A DNA stretch of 64,000 bases from Pseudomonas pseudonitroreducens (GTDB lineage Bacteria > Pseudomonadota > Gammaproteobacteria > Pseudomonadales > Pseudomonadaceae): contig NZ_BQHJ01000001.1 in NCBI RefSeq assembly GCF_021603645.1, positions 124,001-188,000 of the forward strand. Direction: 5' to 3'. The notes beneath the pieces were generated by a model, which ran no database searches, was not told where the DNA came from, and saw only the letters and a list, made by a program, of their open reading frames with translations. Every line of letters starts with the position of its first letter. The stretch's first letter is position 1. The translations under genes and the position numbers were made by a program. Positions 53,951-63,195 of the stretch are shown here, in pieces.

Positions 53951-54463
53951 GTGCCCCTTACCGATTCCTCGATTACCGAACTCTCCGCCCGCCTGGGTGC
54001 GCGACTTGCCGCGACGCAGCTGCGCGTTACCACTGCGGAATCTTGCACCGGTGGCGGGATTGCAGAGGCGATCACGCGGATATCCGGCAGCTCCACCTGG
54101 TTCGAGGCAGGCTATGTCACTTACTCGAATAACCAGAAGACCCGCCAGCTGGATGTGCCGGCGGAACTATTCGCCAAAGTCGGTGCAGTGAGTCGGGAGG
54201 TCGTCGAGGCCATGGTTGCCGGCGCCTTGCCTCGCAGTGGGGCGGATATTGCCGTAGCCGTCAGCGGTATTGCCGGACCGGATGGCGGTTCTGCCGAGAA
54301 GCCGGTGGGCACCGTCTGGCTGGCCTGGAGGAAAGGAGAACAGGTGTTCAGCGAACGGCGTCTGTATGCCGGTGATCGGGAAGCTGTACGCCGGCAGACC
54401 GTGGCAACCGCTCTGGAAGGGCTGTTGCGACTGGCGGATGGGGAAAATCCGCTTCAGGGGTAG
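53951..54463 (+). CDS. pncC: Nicotinamide-nucleotide amidase PncC (CinA C-terminal family)
   Basis: Deamidates NMN to nicotinate mononucleotide, recycling NAD breakdown products. 170 residues, the stand-alone CinA C-terminal domain; TTAESCTGGGIAEAI carries the catalytic Ser region and GIAGPDGGSAEKPVGTVW is typical. It uses a GTG start at 53951 after GGAGCG. It lies upstream of recA, as cinA/pncC does in many bacteria. Confidence 0.93.
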   Translation: MPLTDSSITELSARLGARLAATQLRVTTAESCTGGGIAEAITRISGSSTWFEAGYVTYSNNQKTRQLDVPAELFAKVGAVSREVVEAMVAGALPRSGADIAVAVSGIAGPDGGSAEKPVGTVWLAWRKGEQVFSERRLYAGDREAVRRQTVATALEGLLRLADGENPLQG

Positions 54464-54472
54464 GCGAGCGGC

Positions 54473-54506
54473 TTGCCCTGTGGAATAATACTGGCTACTT
54501 ATACAG
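54473..54506 (+). promoter_or_regulatory. recA promoter with LexA (SOS) box
   Basis: CTGGCTACTTATACAG at 54491-54506 fits the CTG-N10-CAG LexA operator. It overlaps a TACTTA -10 (54496-54501) spaced 17 bases from TTGCCC (54473-54478), so LexA would block initiation directly. It lies 42 bases upstream of the recA ATG. Confidence 0.85.
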
Positions 54507-54548
54507 TTGTTCGTGGCCGCCCGGCCGCCTGACTTCGCGAGGACTTCA

Positions 54549-55604
54549 ATGGACGACAACAAGAAGCGCGCCCTGGCCGCGGCCCTGGGACAGATCGAAC
54601 GCCAATTCGGCAAAGGCGCGGTCATGCGCATGGGCGACCATGAGCGCCAGGCTATCCCCGCCATCTCCACCGGCTCGCTGGGTCTGGATATCGCGCTGGG
54701 TATCGGCGGTCTGCCGCGTGGCCGTATCGTTGAAATCTACGGCCCGGAATCCTCGGGTAAGACCACCCTGACCCTGTCGGTCATCGCCCAGGCGCAGAAA
54801 ATCGGTGCCACCTGTGCCTTCGTCGACGCCGAACACGCCCTGGACCCGGACTATGCCGGCAAGCTGGGTGTCAACGTTGACGATCTGCTGGTTTCCCAGC
54901 CGGACACCGGCGAACAGGCCCTGGAAATCACCGATATGCTGGTGCGCTCCAATGCCGTTGACGTGATCATCGTCGACTCCGTGGCGGCCCTGGTACCCAA
55001 GGCCGAAATCGAAGGTGAAATGGGCGATCAGCACGTCGGCCTGCAGGCCCGCCTGATGTCCCAGGCGCTGCGCAAGATCACCGGCAACATCAAGAACGCC
55101 AACTGCCTGGTCATCTTCATCAACCAGATCCGCATGAAGATCGGCGTGATGTTCGGCAACCCGGAAACCACTACCGGTGGTAACGCGCTGAAGTTCTACT
55201 CCTCCGTCCGCCTGGATATCCGCCGTACCGGCGCGGTGAAGGAAGGCGACGAGGTGGTCGGTAGCGAAACCCGCGTCAAGGTCGTGAAGAACAAGGTCGC
55301 TCCGCCGTTCCGTCAGGCCGAGTTCCAGATCATGTACGGCCGCGGCATCTACCGCACCGGCGAGATCATCGACCTGGGTGTACAGCTGGGCCTGATCGAG
55401 AAGTCCGGTGCCTGGTACAGCTATCAGGGCAGCAAGATCGGTCAGGGCAAGGCCAACGCCGCCAAGTTCCTGGAAGACAATACCGAGATCTGCAACACCC
55501 TCGACAAGGCCATTCGCGAGCAACTGCTGACCAACCAGACGCCGCCGACCAAGGCCGAGCTCGCTGCGGCGGAAGCCGAAGCAGAAGCTGAAGCCGATCT
55601 CTGA
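54549..55604 (+). CDS. recA: Recombinase RecA
   Basis: Homologous recombination and SOS coprotease, 351 residues. Walker A GPESSGKT is at 65-72, with [20 protein letters not shown] (L2 loop) and an acidic C-terminus. The start at 54549 ([15 protein letters not shown]) fits the family; AGGA lies just upstream. A LexA box controls it. recX follows after five bases. Confidence 0.98.
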   Translation: MDDNKKRALAAALGQIERQFGKGAVMRMGDHERQAIPAISTGSLGLDIALGIGGLPRGRIVEIYGPESSGKTTLTLSVIAQAQKIGATCAFVDAEHALDPDYAGKLGVNVDDLLVSQPDTGEQALEITDMLVRSNAVDVIIVDSVAALVPKAEIEGEMGDQHVGLQARLMSQALRKITGNIKNANCLVIFINQIRMKIGVMFGNPETTTGGNALKFYSSVRLDIRRTGAVKEGDEVVGSETRVKVVKNKVAPPFRQAEFQIMYGRGIYRTGEIIDLGVQLGLIEKSGAWYSYQGSKIGQGKANAAKFLEDNTEICNTLDKAIREQLLTNQTPPTKAELAAAEAEAEAEADL

Positions 55605-55609
55605 TCGCG

Positions 55610-56074
55610 ATGGCCGTTGAGCTCGATAACCCCGTCGCCGTGCGACGGGTGGCCATGGACCTGCTGGCAAGACGCGAGCATGGCCGGGCAGAGCTCTCGC
55701 GCAAGCTGCGGCAACGCGGCGCCACGCAGGATCTGATCGACCCCGCCCTCGACTGTCTGGCCGAGGAGGGGCTGCTCAATGAAAGCCGCTATCTGGAGAG
55801 CTATATCGCCAGCCGTGCGCGGGCCGGTTACGGTCCGATGCGGATTCGCGAAGAGCTGTCGCAGCGCGGTTTGCCGCGCGGCGAGATCGACGCTGCACTG
55901 AGTGAGTCGGGCGTCGACTGGAACGAAAACCTGCGTGAGGTCTGGCGCCGCAAATTTGCCCGACTGCCACAGGACGCTCGCGAGAGGGCCCAGCAGGGGC
56001 GGTTTCTGAGCTATCGAGGCTACTCGATGGAGGCCATCAGCCGGCTGCTGAGTGGTCGACGATCCGATGATTGA
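55610..56074 (+). CDS. recX: RecA regulator RecX
   Basis: Binds and inhibits RecA filaments. 154 residues with three-helix repeats of the RecX family, including [12 protein letters not shown] and [19 protein letters not shown]. Starts five bases after the recA stop, so it is SOS co-regulated. Confidence 0.94.
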   Translation: MAVELDNPVAVRRVAMDLLARREHGRAELSRKLRQRGATQDLIDPALDCLAEEGLLNESRYLESYIASRARAGYGPMRIREELSQRGLPRGEIDAALSESGVDWNENLREVWRRKFARLPQDARERAQQGRFLSYRGYSMEAISRLLSGRRSDD

Positions 56075-56110
56075 AACGAACAAGGCACCCAATCGGGTGC
56101 CTTGTTCGTT
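56075..56110. terminator. Bidirectional terminator recX / LOG gene
   Basis: A 16-base perfect stem AACGAACAAGGCACCC / GGGTGCCTTGTTCGTT with an AATC loop. T-runs flank both sides (TTTT at 56109-56112 on plus; TT..AA side gives TTTC on minus), suiting the convergent genes. Confidence 0.92.
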
Positions 56111-56125
56111 TTCCGGGCCGGGAAA

Positions 56126-57199
56126 TCAGCGCTCCCAGTTTTCCGGCTGGTTGATGAAGTTCAGCAGCTCCCGCAAACGCCCCTGAGCGCGGCCATTGAA
56201 GGCGAAGGCCAGGCGGGTGAGATGGGCGAATTCCGGCTCGTCCAGTTCCGACTCACTGTAGGGCTGCTGGTGAAATCCGCCGCTCACGCACAGATTGCCG
56301 AACTCGCGCTCCAGCAACTGCAAGGCACGGACGCTCAGCGGGTGGTTCAGGCGGATCACGAAGCGATCCTTGAGCCAGCGGCTGGAGTGGAAGTTGCTGT
56401 AGAACTGGGCGATTTCCTCGGCGGCTTCCTCGGCGCTGTGCACCAGCGTCATCAGGCTCATGTCGCTGGGCAGGATGTAACCGTTGTCTTCGAGTTGTTC
56501 CTTGATGAACTCCAGGGCGTGGTCCCAGTAATGCCCGCCCGGCTGGTCGAGAAGGACCACCGGCACCAGCGGACTCTTGCCGGTCTGGATGAGGGTCAGC
56601 ACTTCCAGCGCTTCATCCAGCGTGCCGAAGCCACCGGGGCAGAGCACCAGGGCATCGGCTTCCTTGACGAAGAACAGCTTGCGCAGGAAGAAGAAGTGGA
56701 ATGACAGCAGATTGCTGGTTCCGTCCACGGTGCGGTTGGCGTGCTGCTCGAAGGGCAGGGTGATGTTGAAACCGAGGCTGTTTTCCAACCCGGCACCCTC
56801 GTGAGCCGCGGCCATGATGCCGCCACCGGCACCGGTGATGACCATCAGATCGTAGCGCGCCAGGGTTTCGCCCAGCTCGCGGGCCAGGGCATAGATGGGA
56901 TGGTTGGCTGGCGTGCGGGCCGAGCCGAATACGGTGACTTTGCGGCGACGTTTGAACTGCTCCAGGGTGCTGAAGGCGTGCTCCATCTCGCGCAGGGTCT
57001 GCAGCATGATCTTGGCGTCCCAGCGGTTGCGGTCGGCCTGGGCCATGCGAGCGACAGTGGTGAGCATTTCGCGGTACAGCGGCAGGTTCTGGCTGTTGCC
57101 AGGTGCAGCCAGTTCGGCCAGTTCCTCGATCTTTTGTGCGAGGTCAGTGCCGCTGGTCTGGAAGTGTCTGGAGAGGTAGTCGTCGGGCTCATAGGGCAT
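56126..57199 (-). CDS. LOG-family protein (PGGxGTxxE)
   Basis: A 357-residue protein with a Rossmann-like LOG domain: VTVFGSARTP, TGAGGGIMAAAHEGA and the diagnostic PGGFGTLDE at residues 188-196. LOG proteins are phosphoribohydrolases releasing bases from nucleoside monophosphates (cytokinin activation in plants), sometimes misannotated as lysine decarboxylase. It is longer than minimal LOG proteins, with extra N- and C-terminal regions; true substrate unknown. Equivalent to PA3615 by position. Confidence 0.85.
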   Translation of the reverse strand: MPYEPDDYLSRHFQTSGTDLAQKIEELAELAAPGNSQNLPLYREMLTTVARMAQADRNRWDAKIMLQTLREMEHAFSTLEQFKRRRKVTVFGSARTPANHPIYALARELGETLARYDLMVITGAGGGIMAAAHEGAGLENSLGFNITLPFEQHANRTVDGTSNLLSFHFFFLRKLFFVKEADALVLCPGGFGTLDEALEVLTLIQTGKSPLVPVVLLDQPGGHYWDHALEFIKEQLEDNGYILPSDMSLMTLVHSAEEAAEEIAQFYSNFHSSRWLKDRFVIRLNHPLSVRALQLLEREFGNLCVSGGFHQQPYSESELDEPEFAHLTRLAFAFNGRAQGRLRELLNFINQPENWER

Positions 57200-57366
57200 G
57201 TTGATACTCCTTGTTCATCAACCCCTGATCGCCTGTCCATGGGCGGCGCTGGCCACGTAAGGTGGCTCTGGCAGAGGTGCATTGGCGCTTCGCCGCACGC
57301 ACAGGGTTCAGCAGCAGGGCCGCCCAGTCTGGCACACGGGGTGTGACAGTCGGTGGGCCATCGATG

Positions 57367-58788
57367 TCAGATGGCGATCCGGTCTCCGGGCTCCGGAATA
57401 TTGGCCGTCCAGTTCAGGCGATCCTGGAGTGCACCCTTGAGTACATCCATCTTTTCTCGCTCGCCATGTATCAGGTATAGCTCGGGTTTGTGCTCGAAGT
57501 GGCCAACCCACTGAATTAATTGTGATTGTCCCGCGTGCGCAGAGAATCTGCCGAGGGTGTGTATCTGTGCTTTCACGCTGATGCGCTGGCGCAGGATACG
57601 TACGCTTTCGGCGCCATCGACGATGGCGCGGCCCAGTGTGCCCTTGGCCTGGAAGCCGGGGAAGACGATGTGGCATTCCTTGCGCCAGAGGTTGTGCTTG
57701 AGGTGGTGGACGATGCGTCCGCCAGTGCACATGCCGCTGCCGGCGATGATGATGGCTCCACTCTTGATGCGGTTCAGCGCCATCGATTCATCGGCGCTCT
57801 GGGTCGTGTGCAGGATCGGCAGCCAATCGCCGACTTTGGCGGTGCCGGTGCCGCGCATGTATTCACGGTCGACGTCGGCGATCTCGCCGATGTGTTGCAG
57901 GTAGATGTTGTTGGCCCGGGCCGCCATCGGGCTGTCGAGGTAGACGACCTGCTGCGGCAGGCGGCCTTCCTGGTAGAAGCGCCCGAGGTAGTAGATCAGG
58001 TCCTGGGTACGGCCTACGGCGAAGGACGGGATCAACACGTTGCCGCCCTCGTTCTGCGCGCGCTGCAGGATGCCGGCGAGTTCCAGCAGGGTTTCGTTGG
58101 CGTCACGGTGATCGCGGTCGCCGTAGGTGGACTCGAGCAGGACCACATCGGCGCGAGCGAGCGGCGTCGGCGTGCGCATCAGCGGCGAACAGGTGCTGCC
58201 CAGGTCGCCCGAGAAAACCAGGCGGCGGGTCGAGCCGAATTCATGGATCTCCAGTTCGACGATGGCCGAGCCGAGGATGTGTCCGGCGTTGTGGAAGGTC
58301 ACGCGAATACCGCGTGCGACATCCACCGTACTGCCGTAGCTGACGCGGCGGCGCTGGTTCAATGCACGGGAAGCATCTTCGATGGTGTACAGCGGCTTGA
58401 CGGGCGGCTTGCCCAGGCGCGAGCGCCACTTGTTCTCCCACTCGGCGTCCTTTTCCTGGAGGTGCGCCGAGTCCATCAGCATCAGCTCCAGCAGGTCGCA
58501 GCAGGATTCGGTGGCGTAGATCGGCCCCTTGTAGCCTTCCTTCGCCAGGCGTGGCAGCAGGCCGCTGTGGTCCAGATGGGCGTGGGAGAGAACGACCGCG
58601 TCGAGCTCCTTCGGGTCGAAGGGGAACGGCGTGCGGTTGCTCGCCTCGTTGTCGCGGGTGCCCTTGTTGCCGCTGCGCCCCTGGCGCATCCCGCATTCGA
58701 GCAGCACGCGGACGCCGTCGCGGGTCTCCAGGAGGTAGCAGGAGCCGGTGACTTCCTGGATCGCGCCGATGAAGGTGAGAAGCGCCAT
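57367..58788 (-). CDS. MBL-fold/beta-CASP RNA-processing family protein
   Basis: A 473-residue metallo-beta-lactamase fold protein. The metal motif HAHLDH is at residues 69-74. The beta-CASP region with SMAARANNIYL and GSGMCTGGRIVHHLKHNL and the C-terminal RXKR-type segment (RMM domain) places it with CPSF73-like nucleases, also called exonuclease/MBL proteins in bacteria. AAGGAG precedes the start at 58788. It is divergent from the phosphoketolase gene. Substrate not determinable. Confidence 0.87.
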   Translation of the reverse strand: MALLTFIGAIQEVTGSCYLLETRDGVRVLLECGMRQGRSGNKGTRDNEASNRTPFPFDPKELDAVVLSHAHLDHSGLLPRLAKEGYKGPIYATESCCDLLELMLMDSAHLQEKDAEWENKWRSRLGKPPVKPLYTIEDASRALNQRRRVSYGSTVDVARGIRVTFHNAGHILGSAIVELEIHEFGSTRRLVFSGDLGSTCSPLMRTPTPLARADVVLLESTYGDRDHRDANETLLELAGILQRAQNEGGNVLIPSFAVGRTQDLIYYLGRFYQEGRLPQQVVYLDSPMAARANNIYLQHIGEIADVDREYMRGTGTAKVGDWLPILHTTQSADESMALNRIKSGAIIIAGSGMCTGGRIVHHLKHNLWRKECHIVFPGFQAKGTLGRAIVDGAESVRILRQRISVKAQIHTLGRFSAHAGQSQLIQWVGHFEHKPELYLIHGEREKMDVLKGALQDRLNWTANIPEPGDRIAI

Positions 58789-58913
58789 GTCATCTCCTTG
58801 TCGGAATTCTCTTTCAGCCTTGCCCGAATGGTCGGGGCGGTCGTTGATACATGTCAGCGCCCGTCCGATCTGTGGCGACCTAGACTTTCTGCCATAGCCA
58901 AGGGAGAGCCGAT

Positions 58914-61319
58914 ATGTCACAGATCCTGCCAAGCCCCGAGGAGCTTGCCGCCCATGCGGCAGCCGAGCCCGAATATGCCGGCTGGCTGCGCGGCCGTGGT
59001 CCGCTTCAGCATAGCGTGCAGACCCAGGCGGCGGTCTTTCGTGTTGCTCATCAATTGGTCCAGTACGGCCTGCAGCCGGACCTGGCCAGTGTCTACCGGC
59101 TGTTTGGCGCGCTGGATCGGCTGACCTGCGCCGGCCTCTGGCTGGTGGCCCACATGACCTACGCCAGACGTGTGCGCCTCGATGGCGCGCCCTTGCAGGC
59201 CGAGGACTTCAAGTCCCAGCCGGAAGGGCATACCGGCGGTGCGCTGAACATGGTGCCAGCCTATGCCGGCTACCTCGCCCTGAATGCCCTGAGCGGCAAG
59301 ACCCGCGGTTGGCTGATGGGGCAGGGGCATTGTGTGGCGGCGATCGATGCGCTCAATGTGCTGACCGGCAATCTGCATCCGGAGCAGGCCGCTGCCTACG
59401 GAAACGGCGAGGCCGGGCTGGACCGGCTGGTGCAGGATTTCTACAGCTACGCCCAGGCGCCTGAAGGCAAGGTTGCCGCGCCACTGGGCAGCCATGTCAA
59501 TCCGCACACTGCCGGCGGTATCGCCGAAGGCGGTTATCTCGGTTTCGCCGAACTGATGTATGCACACATGCCATTGCCGGGCGAAACCCTGGTGGCCTTC
59601 CTCTCCGACGGCGCCGCCGAGGAACAGCGTGGCAGTGACTGGATTCCCCGCTGGTGGCGTGCCGAGGATTGCGGCACGGCGTTGCCAGTGATGATCGCCA
59701 ATGGCCGGCGCATCGAGCAGCGCACCGAGTTGGGCACCCACGAAGGGCTGGAGGGCTTCAAGCTGCACCTGCGGCGCTGCGGCTTCGACCCGGTGAGCTT
59801 CGACGGTCGCGATCCGGCGGCCTTCGTCTGCGCCCTGTGGGAAATGGAAGAGCGCCTGCAACACCGCGTCGATGAGAAGGAGCGCGGCATCCTGCGTTAT
59901 CCGCTGCCGATTCCCTACGGCATAGCCGAGACCACCAAGGGTTATGGCTTCTACGGCGCCGGCAGTAACGCTGCTCACAACCTGCCGTTGCCCGGTAACC
60001 CCAGCAACGACGCCGAGGCGCGCGAGTTGTTCAACCAGCATGCGGCGCCGCTGTGGGTCGAACCGGAAGAGCTCGCCGAAGCCTGCGGTCTGTTCGCCGC
60101 TTCGCGCAGCGGCCGGGTGCTGGAGCGGGACAACCCGCTGGCCGTGCGGCGGCCCATCGAACCTTCGATTCCACCGTTGCATTACCGTAATGACGAGTGC
60201 TCGCCCATGGCGGCGCTGGATCGCTTCTATGTCGACCTCTGCAACGCCAACCCGGACCTGCGCGCCCGCGTCGGCAACCCGGACGAGCTGGCGAGCAACC
60301 GCCTGGGCGGAGTACTGAAGGCGCTGCGGCACCGGGTGAGCGAGCCGGAAAGCGAACTGGAGGCGGTGGATGGCCGGATCATCACCGCGCTCAACGAGGA
60401 GGCGGTGGTCTCCGCCTGCCTGGCCAACCAGGGCGGACTGAACCTGGTGGCCAGCTACGAGGCCTTCTGCGTGAAAATGCTCGGGGCGGTGCGCCAGACG
60501 CTGATCTTCGCCCGCCAGCAAAAGGAAGCCGGGCGCCCGGCGGGATGGCTCGGCTGGCCGCTGGTGGCGACCTCGCACACCTGGGAGAACGGCAAGAACC
60601 AGCAGTCGCACCAGGACACCACATTCTGCGAAGCGCTGCTGGGCGAGATGAGCGACATGGTGCGGGTGGTCTTCCCGGCTGACCACAACAGCCATCTCGC
60701 CCTGCTGCCGGATATCTACCGCAGCCGTGGGCAACTGGCTTGCATCGTCGCGCCCAAGCGCGAGCGGCCAGCGGTATTCACCCAGGCCCAGGCTGAGCAG
60801 TTGGCGCGTGATGGTGCGATCCTGATGGACGAACACCCAGGCGCCGAGCCGCTGCTGCTGATCGCCAATGGCAGCTACCAGTTGGCCGAGATGCGTCGCG
60901 CCGCGTTGCGTCTGGAAGAAGCCGGCTATCCATACCGACTGGTCTATCTACAGGAGCCTGGCCGCTTCCGCGCGCCGCGCGATAACTGGGAGCTGCAGGC
61001 GCTGGCGGACGAGTCCATCGCCATGCGGCTGTTCCCTGATCATTATGAGCGCCGCGTGCTGCTCACCCACATGCGCCCGGAAGTGGCGCGTGGGCACCTC
61101 TGGCCGATTCTGCCGGATGCACTGAAGACGGCAGTCCTGGGATATCGCAACCAGGGCGGGACGCTGGACGAGGCTGGCATGCTGTTCGCCAACCGCTGCA
61201 GTTGGGCGCATGTGCTGGCGGCCTGCGCGCGGCTGCTGGATGTGCCCCGTAGCGCCCTGCTGACGCCGGACGAAGCGGCGGCAGTGGCCGGCAAGGAAAA
61301 CCCCGCAGTGCTGCGTTGA
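58914..61319 (+). CDS. Divergent phosphoketolase-family protein
   Basis: An 801-residue TPP-dependent protein related to xylulose 5-phosphate/fructose 6-phosphate phosphoketolases. The active-site histidines H106 (PEGHTGG) and H139 (GQGHCVA) and the segment GSHVNPHTAGGIAEGG align with the family. However, the TPP motif GDGxAETGPxxxSW reads SDGAAEEQRGSDW (231-243), and the product loop GPGHGG reads GQGHCV. It is commonly annotated in pseudomonads as phosphoketolase or xylulose-5-phosphate 3-epimerase. Biochemical activity cannot be assumed from sequence. Confidence 0.82.
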   Translation: MSQILPSPEELAAHAAAEPEYAGWLRGRGPLQHSVQTQAAVFRVAHQLVQYGLQPDLASVYRLFGALDRLTCAGLWLVAHMTYARRVRLDGAPLQAEDFKSQPEGHTGGALNMVPAYAGYLALNALSGKTRGWLMGQGHCVAAIDALNVLTGNLHPEQAAAYGNGEAGLDRLVQDFYSYAQAPEGKVAAPLGSHVNPHTAGGIAEGGYLGFAELMYAHMPLPGETLVAFLSDGAAEEQRGSDWIPRWWRAEDCGTALPVMIANGRRIEQRTELGTHEGLEGFKLHLRRCGFDPVSFDGRDPAAFVCALWEMEERLQHRVDEKERGILRYPLPIPYGIAETTKGYGFYGAGSNAAHNLPLPGNPSNDAEARELFNQHAAPLWVEPEELAEACGLFAASRSGRVLERDNPLAVRRPIEPSIPPLHYRNDECSPMAALDRFYVDLCNANPDLRARVGNPDELASNRLGGVLKALRHRVSEPESELEAVDGRIITALNEEAVVSACLANQGGLNLVASYEAFCVKMLGAVRQTLIFARQQKEAGRPAGWLGWPLVATSHTWENGKNQQSHQDTTFCEALLGEMSDMVRVVFPADHNSHLALLPDIYRSRGQLACIVAPKRERPAVFTQAQAEQLARDGAILMDEHPGAEPLLLIANGSYQLAEMRRAALRLEEAGYPYRLVYLQEPGRFRAPRDNWELQALADESIAMRLFPDHYERRVLLTHMRPEVARGHLWPILPDALKTAVLGYRNQGGTLDEAGMLFANRCSWAHVLAACARLLDVPRSALLTPDEAAAVAGKENPAVLR

Positions 61320-61359
61320 TCGACGCTGGCGCAACCGCCTCAGGGCGGTTGCACGGGCC

Positions 61360-61575
61360 TCAGCGCTTGAGCGCCTTGATCAGGTCGTCGAGGCCGTCGA
61401 TCTTCAGTTCCAGGGTCAGTTGCATCAGACGGCCCAGTTCGCCGGCCGGGAACTGGCCCTTCTTGTGGAACCACAGCAGGTACTCGTCCGGCAGGTCCAC
61501 CAGCATGCGTCCCTGGTACTTGCCGAAGGGCATCGGCGTGCGCGCGATCTTCAGCAGCATTTCCTTGTCGAGCAT
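61360..61575 (-). CDS. DUF3820 small protein (PA3612-like)
   Basis: A 71-residue protein with the DUF3820 motif MPFGKYQGRMLVDLPDEYLLWF. The family is described as putative quorum-sensing-regulated virulence factor type 2, but no biochemical function is established. It lies nine bases after the PA3611-like gene on the same strand, so they are probably co-expressed. Confidence 0.85.
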   Translation of the reverse strand: MLDKEMLLKIARTPMPFGKYQGRMLVDLPDEYLLWFHKKGQFPAGELGRLMQLTLELKIDGLDDLIKALKR

Positions 61576-61584
61576 CGGCGCGGC

Positions 61585-61992
61585 TTATTTCTTCAGCTTG
61601 ATCTTGCAGCTGCCGGCGTCGAAGCGCTCGGTGGCGACCGGAGCGTTGGTCTTGTACTCGGTGAAGCTGTAAGTGAGGATCGCGCCCTCGGCCAGCAGTT
61701 GGCGGTAGGCGGTGTTGCTGCAGACGCTGTCGCCCAGTTGGCTGCGTACGCTGTCGGGATTCTCGCGCATGCGCTCGGCATGGCTGGCGCGCACGCTCAG
61801 GTGGTTGATCAGCTGCGGACCGTCGACGGTGTAGCCCTGGTCGAGGATGTCTTCGTTGATGGCGCGCGGGGTGCCTTCGCTGCTTTCCTTGGCGACCTTT
61901 TCCAGGGTCTGGGTCAGTTCGAAGTCCTTCTTCGACGCGGCGTGCGCGACGGGAAGAACGAGGCAGAGGGCGAGGGCGGTGAGGCGCAGCAT
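61585..61992 (-). CDS. Exported PA3611-like protein
   Basis: A 135-residue protein with a signal peptide (MLRLTALALCLVLPVAHA) and two cysteines in the mature part, resembling PA3611, a secreted or periplasmic protein placed in a quorum-sensing-regulated virulence factor family. The start at 61992 was chosen over the ATG at 61998 because AGGAG lies six bases before the former and abuts the latter. No catalytic motif is evident. Confidence 0.83.
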   Translation of the reverse strand: MLRLTALALCLVLPVAHAASKKDFELTQTLEKVAKESSEGTPRAINEDILDQGYTVDGPQLINHLSVRASHAERMRENPDSVRSQLGDSVCSNTAYRQLLAEGAILTYSFTEYKTNAPVATERFDAGSCKIKLKK

Positions 61993-62294
61993 GGGCATCT
62001 CCTGACAATGGTGCCGATTCGACCGTGGCGAGCCTTCCGGGTTCGCTGGTCATTACAGCCGCCTATTGTCCCCGAAAATGGCTCTCCTGCCGAGATTCCA
62101 TTGCCGCAGGCCGCTGCCCGGCTTGCCGGGCGGCCAACCTCGTCAATGGATGGCGCAAAGGTTTCGAAGCTTTTATCGCCACTCGAGCGCGCGCAGGGAG
62201 GCAGATTGTGGCTCTGGTACAATCGGCGGTCCGCAACCGCCGTCCCAATCGAGCCTTCGATGTACCGTCCGACTTTCCATTTTCCGGTGGCCCG

Positions 62295-63011
62295 ATGAGC
62301 CACGCCGTCGCCCGCCTGCGCGATGCACGCCTGGCGCGCTGCCTCAAGCCGTTCTTCGCCCGTGGTTCACGTTCGCCGCGCTGCCCTGGTTGCCGTCTGC
62401 GGCCGAACTACTGCATGTGCAGCCTGCGCCCGCAGGTCGAGTCAAACTCGGCGATGTGCCTGGTGATGTTCGATACCGAGCCGCTCAAGCCCAGCAATAC
62501 GGGTTGGCTGATTGCCGAAACCGTGCCCGAGACCTGGGCCTTCGGCTGGTCGCGGATCGAGGTCGACCCGGCGCTGCTGGCGCTGCTCGACGATCCGCAG
62601 TGGCAGCCCTATGTGGTGTTCCCCGGTGAATTCGTCCAGCCAGAGCGCGTAGTCACCACGGTGGCGCCGCAGGGCGGCAAGCGCCCGCTGTTCATCCTGC
62701 TCGACGCCACCTGGAACGAGGCGCGCAAGATGTTCCGCAAGAGCCCCTATCTGGACCGCTTCCCGGTGCTGAGCATCACTCCCGATGCCCTGTCACGCTA
62801 TCGCCTGCGCCGTTCCAAGTTCGACGAGCATCTGTGCACCGCCGAAGTCGCGGCGCTGTGCCTGGGGTTGGCCGGCGACCGCCGCGCCGGCGATGCGCTG
62901 GATGCCTATCTGGACGTGTTCAGCGAGCGCTACCTGGGTTCCAAGCGCCAGCAGCCGCTGGACGAGCAGAGCCCGGCGCACCAGGCGTTGAGGCCGTTTA
63001 CCGAGCGCTGA
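62295..63011 (+). CDS. DTW-domain tRNA aminocarboxypropyltransferase
   Basis: A 238-residue DTW-domain protein. A CxxC...CxC zinc site (C30, C33, C40, C42 in RCPGCRLRPNYCMC) is followed by the DxTW motif DATW at 137-140. Characterised relatives (TapT/TuaA) transfer the acp group of SAM to tRNA uridine 47. The start at 62295 (MSHAVARLRDARLARC) is the first family-like Met; the frame upstream to 62025 looks non-coding. The preceding 300 bases hold a TACAAT element (62218-62223) and a GGCGGT/ACCGCC hairpin in the presumed leader. Confidence 0.88.
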   Translation: MSHAVARLRDARLARCLKPFFARGSRSPRCPGCRLRPNYCMCSLRPQVESNSAMCLVMFDTEPLKPSNTGWLIAETVPETWAFGWSRIEVDPALLALLDDPQWQPYVVFPGEFVQPERVVTTVAPQGGKRPLFILLDATWNEARKMFRKSPYLDRFPVLSITPDALSRYRLRRSKFDEHLCTAEVAALCLGLAGDRRAGDALDAYLDVFSERYLGSKRQQPLDEQSPAHQALRPFTER

Positions 63012-63057
63012 ATTCACTGACACGCTTTTCCAGGGTTACTCCGGCAATGGGGCGATC

Positions 63058-63151
63058 GTAGGAGCGGACTTCGTCCGCGATAGGGTGGGGCTGGCGCCAA
63101 CTGGTCGGTCGGAGCGGGGTTGAGTCGATCGCGGACAGAGTCCGCTCCTAC
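63058..63151. repeat. REP pair, family 2
   Basis: Arms at 63058-63080 and 63129-63151 share the GTAGGAGCGGAC...GTCCGCGA core of the 40740-40811 pair. They occupy the space between the convergent DTW and EamA genes. Confidence 0.87.
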
Positions 63152-63195
63152 GACAGTCGACACGTACGTGCTTCGTGTGTAGAAGCGGGGGCGCT

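Noticed and set aside
57526-59124. A 532-codon plus-strand open frame opposite the MBL/beta-CASP gene
   Set aside because: The minus-strand protein carries full MBL motifs; the plus frame is a composition artefact and runs across the divergent promoter region.
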